From positions 171,820,518-171,884,517 of the forward strand of contig NC_133650.1 in NCBI RefSeq assembly GCF_009905375.1: DNA of 64,000 nt. Reading direction: 5' to 3'. The DNA comes from Apium graveolens. Lineage: Eukaryota; Streptophyta; Magnoliopsida; Apiales; Apiaceae. Made by a program: the position numbers and the translations under genes. A model generated the notes under the pieces. The model made no database searches, was not told where the DNA came from, and worked only from the letters and a program-made list of their open reading frames with translations. Within the stretch, counting starts at the first letter, position 1; every line of letters starts with the position of its first letter. This document shows positions 11,903 to 23,740 of the stretch, in pieces.

Positions 11903-14900
11903 CTAATTTTGGAGCTGCCTGTGGAATTTCAGTTCATCAGATTCTGAGAGATCTAGATTTTCTTGCATTTCCAAGAGAGTCTCATTGATAGAGATACTCA
12001 ACTGGTCTTCTAATCTGAAGAATCTTCTCACACCTTTGCCTTAGATGCACTCTTCTCCCTGTGTGTGGGATGATTAGAGTCTTTGGGAGTGCATCTTTAG
12101 CTCTAATACTCCTTAGTTCTTCAATCTTCTTCAATACTAGTCTTCTTGCAGCTACATTGAACCCAAAGTTCTTCTTAAAGGATGAATAAACTTTAATCAG
12201 TACAACTTGGCTTTCTTGAAGAATTCTGTGAAGTGGCCACACAATCTCCTTTCCTCCTTTGTACTTGAACACTAACCTTTCTGGTAGGTTTCTGTATGCA
12301 TCAATTCCCCTCACTTCATCTAATTCATCCAGATAGAGGTTTAGATCAGAAAATTCCTTGATGTCACACAAGTACAAGTAGTCTCCCCTATTGACTTTGG
12401 GTTGAGCTTTAACTACTGATTTGGATTTGAGAGGTGCGGCTTCACTTTCTTGACTACCCTTGACTTTGTCCTTTTTGGCTTGCTAAGGATTGGTAAACTG
12501 AAGTCAGGAATTGGTATTTTATCCCACTCTATTGGCTCATCCTTGGGCACAATAGGTTCACCATGAATATTCCTGTAGGGATCCACCACCCTTATATCTT
12601 CAAATACCACAGAGGGCTTTGATGCTTGAGTTGTAGCTGGTGTGGGTACCTTAGGAAATTGATCTTCCAATTCTTTGTCAACAATATCCAGTTTCCTTTT
12701 TGTTCTTCTAGCCAATTCTTTCTTTCTTGGAGATTTCTTCTGTTCTTCAATTTTCTTCTTTGATTCAGCAGCTTCAGATGGTTGAGAGGGAATTTGTTGA
12801 GATGAATTCACAGCCTGTAGCTTGGCCAAGATGGCAATCTGCTCTTTCTTTTGTTTAGTCTTCTTTGCATCTAGAGCAGCTTGCTTCTTTTCCTGCTTTA
12901 ATCTGGCTATTTCTTCTCTCTTTGCTTGAGCAAATTGTGGATGTCCAGCTACCACACAAATTTCCTTTCCATTTCTGAATATCTTAACAATTCTTCTTTT
13001 TGAAGCTGAATCAACTGGATCTTTATAGAAGACAATTGATCTTGACAGAAGCTTCTTCTCATCAGGCTTGGGTGTCTTATACACAGTGTCCAAGGGGTTC
13101 TTCAAAGATGATTTTGGATAGTTTGCCCTTGGTTTAAGAATTATTTCAACCTTTGTAGACTTGATGCAGGAAGATTGTCCTCTTTCCAGATAATTCATGC
13201 TCATCTCATTCACACTGATTTGCTTTAATTGAGAGTGATGGATGGCTGACTTAACTGGCTCCTTGACAAGTTCAAACTTTTTCTGTATCTTCTCATCAAT
13301 CTTATCCCAGTTGATCAAACTCAACTTTCCTTTCTCAGCAACTTTCAAATTTGTTGTTGTTGCTTTAATTAGATCTATACCATCTGCAACTGGTGGCTTG
13401 GAGACAGTAATTGAAGGTACAATTACTTTGCTGATTTGAACTTGAAGTTTCTCCCCCTCACTTGGTCCTTTCTCCCCCTTACTTGGTTCTCTCTCCCCCT
13501 TTTTGTTATCATCAAGTTGAGGAGTTAGGCCTTGTGCTTTAGCCAGTTGCATGAGAAGATTTGTTTGAGACTGTTGATTTTGAAGAAGGGTGGCCACTGA
13601 ATTCTCAATAACTTGAACTCTATCTTCCAGCTTGGCCAACTTCTTTTCAGAATTTAATTCTCTCCTCAGTCTCAGTAATAGATCCTGTATGGTACCATAT
13701 GGCATGATTGAATCCAGCTTCTCAGAATTGTAGGTCTTCAAGTCAGCTATATCCTTTTTGAGTTCATCCACACTCAGATTATGTCTTAATTGCTGTATCT
13801 TCATGAGATGTAGAGAGTCTAGGTGAGCTTGAAGAATAGCCTTGGTACTAGCATCTGAAGTTTCCTGAAGGGCCTTTTGAATAGCCATAACCTGCTTAAC
13901 CAAAGATACACCAAATTGCCCTGGTGTAGATTCCTTTGTCCATGCCCATTCAGGTAAATTTGGAACAGAACTTGGGCCTTCATCTCCCCCTAAGTTCATG
14001 CTTCCATCCAAAGAAACAGAGTCATCATCATTAGAATTTACTTCAAATTCTTCAGATGGCTCACCAGCTTGAGAAGGCATCCTATTGACAGCAGCTTTAT
14101 CTCTCTGAAGAGATTCTGAAGTGTGTACTAAGTTCAAAGTCTGTTCTGCCTCCATATTGCCCTAAGCAGCCAACAGTTGATAGGCTGACACAGGGTGAGT
14201 GAAAGTGTCAGCATCCAAGGAAATGTTATCAATTACAGCTTTGTAATGTTGCTGAAATTGTCTTTCCTTTTCAGCATCATCCACAATCATTGACTCACTA
14301 GCAATGGCTGGATCCAACCTTATAGCTTCTGTACCTGCTTTTCTCTCATAATCTCTCTTTTGTTGTATCAGGGTCTCACCCTGGCTCCCCACCCTCACCT
14401 TCACCTACTAAGGTGGGACTCCTCTCACTCACTTTTTCCAATCCTGAATAAATGGATTGCTGATTTTCACTATTTTCCTCTCCTTTTGCCTGGGAGCAAC
14501 CCAGCCTCTCACTCAATACACTCTCCTCTCTCAGTCCTAAGAGTGACTGTACAACCACTAAATCTTCTGCACTTGAAATAATTGAAGTTTAAAGTTGTGT
14601 AGAGATACTCGACGGATAAGTGATATCCGTCGAGTGAGTGGTAATGCTATCTGATGGATAACTGCTGTTAGGCTTATCCGTCGAGTAGATTATCCGTCGG
14701 GATACAATCACTACTCGACGGATGAGCAATATCCATCGAGAGAGTAGAAATGAATAAGGTGGGAAGAGAAACTATTGTTGACTATGTGCTGATTGAAGAT
14801 ATTTGAGGCACAGATGTCACAATAGTATCTGCAAGAATTGGCAAGTGAGCCAACAAATCATCTAAAAGATGATGCTCACTTGCACTAGATTTTGGCTTCC

Positions 14901-16387
14901 CCAACAGAGTTAAAGAAGGGGAATCAGGAATTGAAGTGTTTATCATATCCACTTCCAGAGAGTTTGTTCGTGAGTATGGTGTTTCAGATGCTTCTATTAT
15001 TAGAGATTTTAGCTGTGACTCCACATTTATTGGAGCCACATCAAACTGAATTTGAGAGAGTGCAGGCATTGTGTCTTTAGCACCAGTTTGCACTGTGTGT
15101 GTGCCCTGTGCATCCCCAGAGGTTTTAGATTTCTTCTTTCTTGTGTAAGTTTGGGGTGAGCTTGTGTCCCTAACCCTTTTGGCCTGTGCTCTTGGCTGAG
15201 AGCTTTGTTCAATAACTGCATCCTTTTGGGAGGATGCAGCTAGAAGTGAGCTTTTATCCTTTTTGAGCACTGCAGTTTGTTGGGAAACTGCAGTGTGGCT
15301 AGGCTGGGATTCACTCAACTCTCCATCCTTATCCTTGGGGTTTCTTTGATGTTCACCCCTTCCCTCACCTGACTTTCCCTCCTTCACACTCCCCTCTTTT
15401 GCTTTTGTGGATTTTTCAACCGATATCTTTTGAGAGATATCAAAGGGGGTTTTCTTTGATTTAGATTTGGAAATTGTAGAGGGTTCGGAGGCTTTGGTAG
15501 GCAACTGTTTGGTCATTGGCATAGTTGCCATAGCAACTCCTGAAGTCAAAGAACTAGTGGAGGTTGGAATAGTTGTAGGGATGGATGAACTTACCTCACT
15601 TACCTAAGGTGCCTGCATTGTAGGAAAATAGAACATTGGCACATCCCTGTGATGGTTGGCTCTGTTCAAATCTGCAATGAGTCTTCTCTCTTGAACCCAA
15701 CAAGCCAGTTTGTGGTTTGGGTTCTCAAGCACAATCTCTTGACATAGATGGTTAGCCAATAACATGAAAAATCTAGCATAATACACATTCTTTCCTTTTT
15801 AGCTTAACTCACCTAGTTTAAAACCTAACTCAAATAAGACAAGGTCACTGAAATTATAAAATTTATCTGTAACTAGCATGTATAGCATATTAAGCATGGA
15901 AATATTCACTGAATCAAAATTACTGACTTTTCCAGAGAAAACTTTAGTAACCACATCACACAAGAATCTCCACTCCTTCCTAAGACTCAATCTCCTAATA
16001 TCACTTAGTTTAGTAGTAGGAAGTGCATAGTGCATGGAATTAAGCATATTGATAATATCAGTGTCATTGTGTGGTGAAGTCACATTATTATCAGGAATTT
16101 TAAAACATGCTTTTATTACATCACTATTGATACATAACTCATTACCTTTGATGGTTAGAGTGATGGTCAGCAGAGTTGTAAATAGTAGTGGTCCACATCT
16201 CTTCAACAACCTCACAGAAGATTATGGGTGACTCCAGCATGGCATAATTTAGCATGCAATTCTTCACAAAGTCCATCATCTTGTGATAGTCCTCTGATTG
16301 CTGAATACCCTTATTGACCAAAGCAGTGAAGTTGTTTTTCTCATAAATGAACCCAGTTTGAGACATAATCTTTACTACAGGTGCCAT
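11903..16387 (-). pseudogene. Sirevirus third gene (ORF3), element A, full length but broken
   Basis: About 4.5 kb from MAPVVKIM (16387) to a stop at 11903-11905. The N-terminal block (16387-15604) has KMMDFVKNC, CEVVEEMWTTT, NVTSPHNDTDI and YYARFFMLLANHLC, then a Ser/Thr/Lys-rich stretch (about 15549-14782). A segment whose coding DNA holds a word array follows (14608-14735), then a probable coiled coil (LEDRVQVIENSVATLLQ, about 13,560-13,640) and a Lys/Glu-rich basic region. The conserved C-terminal block (12377-11982) has LVFKYKGGKEIVWPLHRIL and KKNFGFN. Breaks include a frameshift at about 16160-16215 and stops near 15799 and 15604. No hydrophobic membrane segment is evident. Function unknown. 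Confidence 0.85.
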
Positions 16388-16496
16388 TGTTAGAGAATGA
16401 AAGCTTGAAGAGAAAGAGAATATTTGCTTGAGAGAGAATGAAATAAAAACAGTTGAATTTGATAATGATAAAAAAAAAGAATTTCTATGAAATAAG

Positions 16497-16815
16497 CTTT
16501 TATACTATCTCAAAAATAACTGATAAAAAATAATAAAGTAAAGTAAATTAACCAATAGAAATTACCTAAAATAGCCATTTTTAAAATAAAACTGTAAAAA
16601 TTCCACCCATTATCCGTCGTGTAATGCTTACAAACTGTAAGTATACACGATGGATAATGTTCAGGGAATTAACGGCTGAGATTTAGACAATTCGACGGAT
16701 GAGGATAAACTGATATCCGTCGAGACATAAAGTATTCCAGAAAAATAATTGACTTTTATTAGCAAGTAGTATATCGACGGATGACTAAACTCGATGGATA
16801 AGGGTCATCTGTCGA
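16497..16815 (-). promoter_or_regulatory. putative internal ORF3 promoter of element A
   Basis: In the 523-nt spacer between the pol stop (16911) and the ORF3 ATG (16387), TATAAAAG lies at plus 16497-16504, 110 nt upstream of the ATG. A leader rich in TTCTCTCTC runs between them. Seven words of the family (16612, 16648, 16692, 16715, 16774, 16791, 16807; both orientations) sit upstream of the TATA. The position matches C (108 nt) and E (111 nt). Confidence 0.5.
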
Positions 16816-16910
16816 GATGCAAATTTTGACTTAGCCAAAATTTCATCCAAGATTTAAAGATCAACTAAGTTTTTGGCTGCATTACAACTTGCAAAATAAC
16901 TCAGATAAAT

Positions 16911-19900
16911 TTAAGAGTAATTAAGCATACCTAACTCCCTTACCAACCTTGAAAAGGTGGATTCATCCAGTGGCTTGGTAAAGATATCTGCAAGTTGCTT
17001 CTCACTTGGAACAAAATGTAATTCCACATTACCATTCATCACATGTTCCCTTATGAAATGGTACTTGATGTCTATGTGCTTTGTCCTTGAATATTGCACT
17101 GGATTTTCCGTAATGGCAATTGCACTTGTGTTATCACAGAAAATAGGAATCCTTTCAACTTGCAAACCATAGTCTAGCAATTGATTTTTCATCCATAAAA
17201 TCTGTGCACAGCAACTGCCAGCAGCAATATATTCAGCTTTAACTGTAGAAGTAGAAACATAATTTTGCTTTTTACTGAACCAGGACACAAGCTTGTTTCC
17301 TAGAAATTGACAAGTTCCTGTTGTGCTCTTTCTATCAATTCTACAACCTGCATAATCTGCATTTGAATAACCAGTTAGATCAAAACCAGAATCTCTAGGG
17401 TACCAAATGCCAAGTTTTGGTGTTCCCTTGAGATATCTGAAATTCTCTTAATAGCTATTAAGTGAGATTCTCTAGGATCAGCCTGAAATCTAGCACATAA
17501 ACATGTAGCAAACATTATATCTGGTCTACTAGCTGTTAAGTACAGAAGTGAGCCAACCATGCCTCTATAACTTGAAATATCCACAGACTTTTCAGTAGTG
17601 TTTAGTTCAAGCTTAGTTATAGTGGCCATGAGAGTTTTTACAGATGTGCAATCCATTAGATCAAACTTCTTTAAAAGATCAAAAATATATTTAGTTTGAC
17701 TAATGAATATTCCATCACTAACTTGCTTAACTTGCAAACCAAGAAAGTAAGTTAGTTCTCCCATCATGCTCATTTCATACTTACTTTGCATCAATTTGAC
17801 AAACTTTTTGCAAATTTTCTCATCTGTAGAGCCAAAGATAATATCATCTACATAAATTTGAACAAGTATACTAGAGCCATTAACATTTCTGAAAAATAAA
17901 GTTTTATCTACAGTACCTCTTGTGAAATGATTTTCCAAAAGGAACTTTGATAAAGTGTCACTTCAGTCCATAAAGTGCTTTCAGAAGATAATAGACATAT
18001 TCTGGAAAATTTGAATCTTCAAAACCAGGAAGTTGACTAACATACACTTCTTCCTCCAAATCTCCATTTAGAAAGGCACTTTCTACATCCATTTGATAGA
18101 CCTTGAAATTGGCATGGGTTGCATAGGCTAAGAAGATTCTGATGGCTTCAAGTCTTGCAACAGGAGAAAAAGTTTCATCAAAATCTATTTCTTCTTGCTG
18201 ACAATAACCCTTAGCAACCAATCTAGCTTTATTCCTGATTACTATACCATTTTCATCCATCTTGTTTCTGAATACCCACTTGGTGTCTATTGGATTCTTT
18301 CCTTTAGGCTTGGGTACCAGCTTCCATACATTATTCCTTTCAAATTGGTTTAGCTCCTCCTGCATAGCTAAAATCCAATCAGGATCCAACAAAGCTTCTT
18401 CTACCTTCTTTGGTTCTTCCTTTGACAGAAAGCTGCTGTATAGACATTCTTCCTGAGTTGCTCTTCTTGTTTGAACTCTAGAAGAAACATCACCAATGAT
18501 AAGCTCAAAGGGGTGATCTTTTGTCCATTTCCTTTGTTGAGGTAGATGAGCTCTAAATGAAGAGACCTCATGATTGTCTTGATGTGTGATTGAGTTTTGA
18601 TTGCTAGAAACTCCCCCTGAGTTTGTGGATCTTTGATTTGAGAAAAGAGAATTTTCTATAGGTGATCTGTCTTGACCTCCTGCTCCTTTTGATAACCCAA
18701 TGGATGGTGAATTTTGAGTACCGACGGATGAGGCAGGTTGTCTTCCGACGGATAACACAGATTGCCTTCCGACGGATGAAGCATTATGCAACTCGACGGA
18801 TGTTGAGTTTTGTGCTTCATTGGTGGTAGATTTGTCTGCATTATCCTTAGACACTATTTCTTGATCACTCTCATCATCACTGTCATCACTAACCATCTCT
18901 ACATTGTCGAATTTGAGGCTCTCATGGTAATCTCCATCTTTTAGTCCTTCAATCTTTTTATCATCAAACACAACATGTATAGATTCCACAGCAATGTTGG
19001 TTCTTAGATTGTAGACTCTATATGCTTTACCAACAGCATATCCAACAAAAATTCCTTCATCTGCTTTAGCATCAAACTTCCCATTTTGATCAGTTTGATT
19101 TCTCAGGATATAGCATTTGCAGCCAAAGACATGAAGAAAGTTTAGAGTTGGCTTCTTGTTCTTGAATAATTGATAGGGAGTCATGCATCTTGCTTGATTA
19201 ATCAGAGAAATGTTCTGAGTATAGCATGCAGTATTTACAGCTTCAGCCTAGAAATATGTTGGTAGTTTAGATTCTTCAAGCATTGTCCTTGCAGCTTCAA
19301 TAAGTGATCTGTTCTTCCTTTCCACTACTCCATTCTGTTGTGGAGTCCTTGCTGCTGAAAACTCATGCAGTATCCCATTTTCTTCACAAAATGCTCTCAT
19401 GACAGAATTCTTGAACTCAGTTCCATTGTCACTCCTGATTCTTCTAACTTTGAAATCAGGATGATTGTTGACTTGCCTTATGTGATTGATGATGATTTCA
19501 CTAGCCTCATCTTTAGACTTTAGAAAATATGTCCAAGAGAACTTTGAGAAATCATCTACAATTACTAGGCAAAATCTTTTCCTTGAGATGGACAATACAT
19601 TGACTGGTCCAAACAAATCCATGTGAAGCAGTTGTAAAGGCTCTTCAATTGCTGAATCAAGTTTCTTCCTGAATGATGCTTTGATCCGCTTCCCTTTTTG
19701 GCAGGCATCACACAGTCCATCCTTTGAAAACTCCACTAGAGGAATACCTCTTACCAATTCTATCTTTACCAGCTCATTCATGGTCTTGAAGTTTAAATGA
19801 GATAGCTTCTTGTGCCATAGCCAACTTTCATCCTGACTTGCTTTACTGAGAAGACAAGTTACAGATTCTGCTTTAGTTGAGTTAAAATCAGCTAGGTACA

Positions 19901-20237
19901 CATTTTCTCTTCTCACACCAGTGAGAACCACTTTGTTGCTTTGATTATTAGTCATAACACAGGCTTCTTTGTTGAAGGTTACTGAATTGCCTTTGTCACA
20001 AAGCTGGCCGATACTCAACAGATTGTGTTTGAGACCATCCACTAAGGCAACCTCCTCGATGATGACATTGTCCTTTGAAATCAAGCCATATCCTACAGTA
20101 TAACCCTTGCTGTCATCTCCAAAAGTAATACTTGGGCCAGCTCTCTCCTTAAACTCTGTGAGCAGGGTAGAATCACCAGTCATGTGTCTTGAACAACCAC
20201 TGTCCAAGTACCAAAGATTCCTTCTGTTTCCCTTCAC
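16911..20237 (-). pseudogene. pol: element A pol: protease, integrase, RT, RNase H, broken
   Basis: Protease LWYLDSGCSRHMTGD (about 20190), GAG-pre-integrase (LWHKKLSHLNF, CDACQKGKR), and integrase core with HMDLFGPV, IRSDNGTEFKN and NGVVERKNRS. A stop at 19248-19250 follows LPTYF. Integrase then continues ([24 protein letters not shown]), followed by a linker with five 8-residue units coded by the repeat word (18697-18801). RT has [27 protein letters not shown] and [11 protein letters not shown]. About 20 bp is missing after YGLK at 17957 (the QAPRAWY region), which shifts frame, and a further frameshift lies near 17440. RNase H ([26 protein letters not shown]) is intact to the stop at 16911. 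Confidence 0.92.
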
Positions 20238-22645
20238 ACATCAAAATCAAATCAAGTGGATTTTGGTACCCAAGTTTCCTTGGGTCCTGCCTTGTTAGCT
20301 TTCTTCTTCTGTTTCTTAGGTCTTAACTCATTTGACTTAGGAATTTCATATTCTTCCTTAGTCATTTGGGTTGGACCTTTGAAACCATTTAATGCAACAG
20401 AATTATCATGCATATTATGGCTAACAGGAAATGGCATGCTTGGTGTAAACATGTTATTCCAGTAAGGCATGCTAAATGGCATTTGAGGCATACTGTATGC
20501 AGCATAATATGGATTAGGTGCAAATGGCATATTAGCAAACTGTGCATTCATGTTCTGTGTAGGCATAGCATTAACAGGCATGGGAGGCATGGCATTCATG
20601 TTAGGAAATTGAGACTGAACAGACATGGGAGTAGGCATGGCAGATTTGCAATTAACAAACAAATGATTTACACTACCACACTTGACACAGATTTTTCTAG
20701 GAGCATATTTATCAGGTGTCTAGTTATTGTGTTTGTTAATCCCTACTTTACCATTCCTGTTGTTTTTCCTTTTAGTCTCTGTTTTTATCTCAATTTTCTC
20801 AAGTCTGTCACTTAACTGTTTGACAGTCATGTGACCAACATTAGCCCTTTTCCTTTCTTAACTTGACTCTCCTGAAACAAAGTTCTTGGAAACAGACCCA
20901 TACTCCTCATTCAGCTTGATTAGTTTGGCTTTGCTAATGGGCTTGCTCACAGCCGACGGATGAGGATTTTCATCTTTTGACGGATAACACTTTTTGTTAT
21001 CCGACGGATAGTCCTCATCATCCGTCGAGTCTACATCTGTCAGCAAACCATCTACCAAATTAGGTTCTAGTTTCTCTTTACTCTTTTTCCAGGCTTCATC
21101 ACAAAAAGACTCAATTCCTTGAACTTTGGTGATTTGAGCATGGCCATCCCTGGATGTTTTCCATGCTTTAATCACCTCTTGTTCACGCTCGAGCTACTTC
21201 TTTGAAATCTCTTCCTTTTTCAAGGACTCGGTTAATTCCTCCTTGGCAATCTTACACTCAATTCTTAGTTTCTCAAAATCAACAAACTGAGACTCAAGCA
21301 CATTATTCCTCTCACTTAAAAACAAGTTGTTTTCTTTGATTTTAGCATTTTTTTTAGTAAGAGACTTAAGTGTAACACGCAAATGATATAATTCTGTAGA
21401 CATGACATTTATGGCATCATTACACTCAGCTTTAGATAAATGCGCAAGGTTTGTAGTAATTACCTGATTGCTTGAGGAACTTGTCTCTATTTTATCAGAC
21501 TTGGCCATTAGGGCTAGATTGACATAGCTGACATCTTCATCTTCGTCCAAACCATCTGCTGCCCAGTCATTCTCTTGTGTAATAAAAGCCCTTTCCTTTT
21601 GTTTGAGTAGATCAAAGTATTTTTGCTTATAATCCACAGTCTCAAACCTTTTCTTACTGGAATCTGACTTTCTATACTCATTTGCAAAATGCCCTGCCAA
21701 GCCACATTTGAAACATTTGAATTTTGACTTATCCACCATGTTTCTATTTGGCTTGGCTGCTCCAAAGTTCTTCTTAAACTTGAGCTTGGAAAATCTCCTG
21801 GAAAGAAATGCTAGGTGCTCATCAATGTCCTCCATGTCATCTTGGCTCAATGAATCTTCACTTTCTACTGCAAGCTCCTTGCCCTTGTTCTCACAGACTT
21901 TAGAAGTTGACTCAACAGCTTTCATCTTCACTTCCTTCTCCTTTTCCAAATCAGCAACTAGTGTAATGGATCCCCCTTTCTTCTTTCCTCTCTCCATCCT
22001 TTCATTCTGCTCTATCTCAAGCTCATAGGTCTTCACGATGCCATACAGTCTCTCCAAAGTAAACTCTTTATAATCTTGTGAGTTTCTTAATGAGACTGTC
22101 ATTGGTTTCCATTCCTTTGGAAGAGATCAAAGGAATTTCAGATTAGAGTCTTTAGTCTGATAGACTCTTCCATGCAACATAAGAGCATTTAGTAGTTTTT
22201 GAAATCTACTAAAAATGTCAGTGAGTGACTCACTTTCCTCAATATGAAAATGCTCATATTGCTGAATCAAGAGCTGCATCTTATTTTCTCTAACTTGCTC
22301 AGTGCCATCACATATTATCTGTATAGTATCCCAGACTTCCTTGGCAGTTTTGTAGTTGATAATGTTATCAAACATGTCTGCATCAACTCCATTGAACAGA
22401 ATGTTCATGGCCTTTTTATCCTTCCTGACTTGTTCAATGTCAGGATCAGACCATTCGTGCCTTGGCTTGGGAACTGATGGCTCGTTTCCTATTGCAGCTC
22501 TCATTGGAACATGAGGGCCTCTTTCTATGCAGTCCACATAGGCCTCATCTTGAGAAAGCATATGAAGATGCATCTTTACCTTCCAATGATGGTAATTATC
22601 TTTATCTAGAAAATGAATCTTGACTCCAACGTCTTTCTTGTTCAT
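20238..22645 (-). pseudogene. gag: element A gag with two zinc knuckles, broken
   Basis: Starts MNKKDVGVKIHFLDKDNYHH at 22645 and shows the copia capsid-type motif TAKEVWDTIQIICDGTEQVR. A break at about 22127 precedes DYKEFTLERLYGIVKTYELE. Knuckle 1 at 21674-21715 is CFKCGLAGHFANEY, whose last Cys is Tyr. A word-coded segment with an exact 8-codon period (20953-21028) follows. Knuckle 2 at about 20647-20690, CVKCGSVNHLFVNC, is intact. A Met/Pro/Asn-rich stretch of about 70 residues (20460-20640) leads to the protease. Stops at about 20720 and 20855 break the frame. Gag would form the particle and bind genomic RNA. Confidence 0.88.
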
Positions 22646-22692
22646 CTTGCTGAATTGTTTTGATCTTTAAACTCTTTGTAGATTAAGAGCTT

Positions 22693-22704
22693 GCTCTGAT
22701 ACCA
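22693..22704 (-). other. primer binding site of element A
   Basis: Minus strand TGGTATCAGAGC, 2 nt from the 5' LTR end. This is the usual initiator-Met-tRNA-type site of plant LTR elements. Confidence 0.95.
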
Positions 22705-22706
22705 AT

Positions 22707-23740
22707 TGTTAGTCCCTTAACAATATAGCAAGAATTAAAGAAGGGGGGTTGAATGGAATTCTTGAACCTTTTTCCCGAAATAAAAATGTTCAACTCGAAT
22801 ATAGATATAAATGTTTTGATTAGCACAATGCGGAATAGAAACTTAATTGAATCAAAACATAAGTAATTAAAAACAAGAGTCTTTAAAAACTTTCTGGTGG
22901 ATTTAAACAATTCCACCAAGGATATATATTATATATCGAGAGGACTTTGTGTGCAAGAATGCTCACAGCTGCTTACAAATTGAACTACTGAGAATACAGG
23001 GAAATGCTAAGGATTCTACTTACAAAGATTTCTCTGTTTTTCTTTTGTATCTCAGCTCTCTTTTTTATTTGCTACGTTCTTGGATTATATATTACCAAGA
23101 TTACAAAGTCAAAAAGACCGAAAAAATATAAAAACTATCAGTCTTAAGCTTTGCTACTTTTTGTCCTCTTTTACCCAGTCAATGGGCTTCCACAGTAGAT
23201 TTGTATACATCTCGACGGTTGTGCTCAGTTTTCACTGTTCAACTGCTGTTTGAATTCTTTATATGATCATCCATTGAACTTTATGAGTATCCGTTAGATA
23301 TATGATCATCCGTTGACTTTCTGAACATCCATTGATGGCTTCATTGATTATCCGTCGACTGCTATATTAAACATCTGTTAATAGTCATTTGATCATCCGT
23401 CGATAGCTATTTTGGCACTTGACTTCATTTCACTTATGCAGAATTACAAGACATCATTTATATACAATTAATCAACCTATTCTGCATATCTAGTTAAAGT
23501 CAACATGACTTATAGACTACTACAGAATCTATACAAAGATGTATACAGAACTGTGCTACAGACTCATTATTATATAAGCTACTCACTCGATGGATAATGA
23601 GTTAACATCCGTCGGGACTATAATGAGTTATCTATCGGGACTATAATTCTTATCCGTCGAGTGCTACATTTTTTCACTAAGTAAAATCTACTTAAATGTT
23701 TTGTTTATGAAATCATCAAGTACACAACATATGCACAATA
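22707..23740 (-). repeat. element A 5' LTR
   Basis: Colinear with 10627-11661. Several repeat words in this copy have lost CpG relative to the 3' LTR, for example CCATTGA against CCGTTGG, and ATCTATCGG against ATCCGTCGG. The last bases are CAATA rather than CAACA. Confidence 0.95.

Larger units (their letters stand above)
10627..23740 (-). mobile_element. element A: Sirevirus-like Ty1/copia with ORF3, minus strand
   Basis: A 13.1-kb element with LTRs at 10627-11661 and 22707-23740, primer binding site, polypurine tract, gag, pol and a long third gene. It sits in the leader of element B. I counted about 31 differences between the two LTRs by eye over 1,035 positions. A clean target-site duplication is not visible (left flank CTTAA, right flank ATTAC), and the right LTR ends CAATA where CAACA is expected. 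It belongs to the same family as C and E but its LTR start has diverged. Confidence 0.93.

Noticed and set aside
11903..16387. Calling ORF3 an envelope gene
   Set aside because: No signal peptide, cleavage site or membrane segment seen; the family habit of the name is not evidence.
22693..22704. tRNA-like match at primer binding sites
   Set aside because: Only 12 bp complementary to initiator tRNA, placed beside LTRs; no tRNA gene structure.
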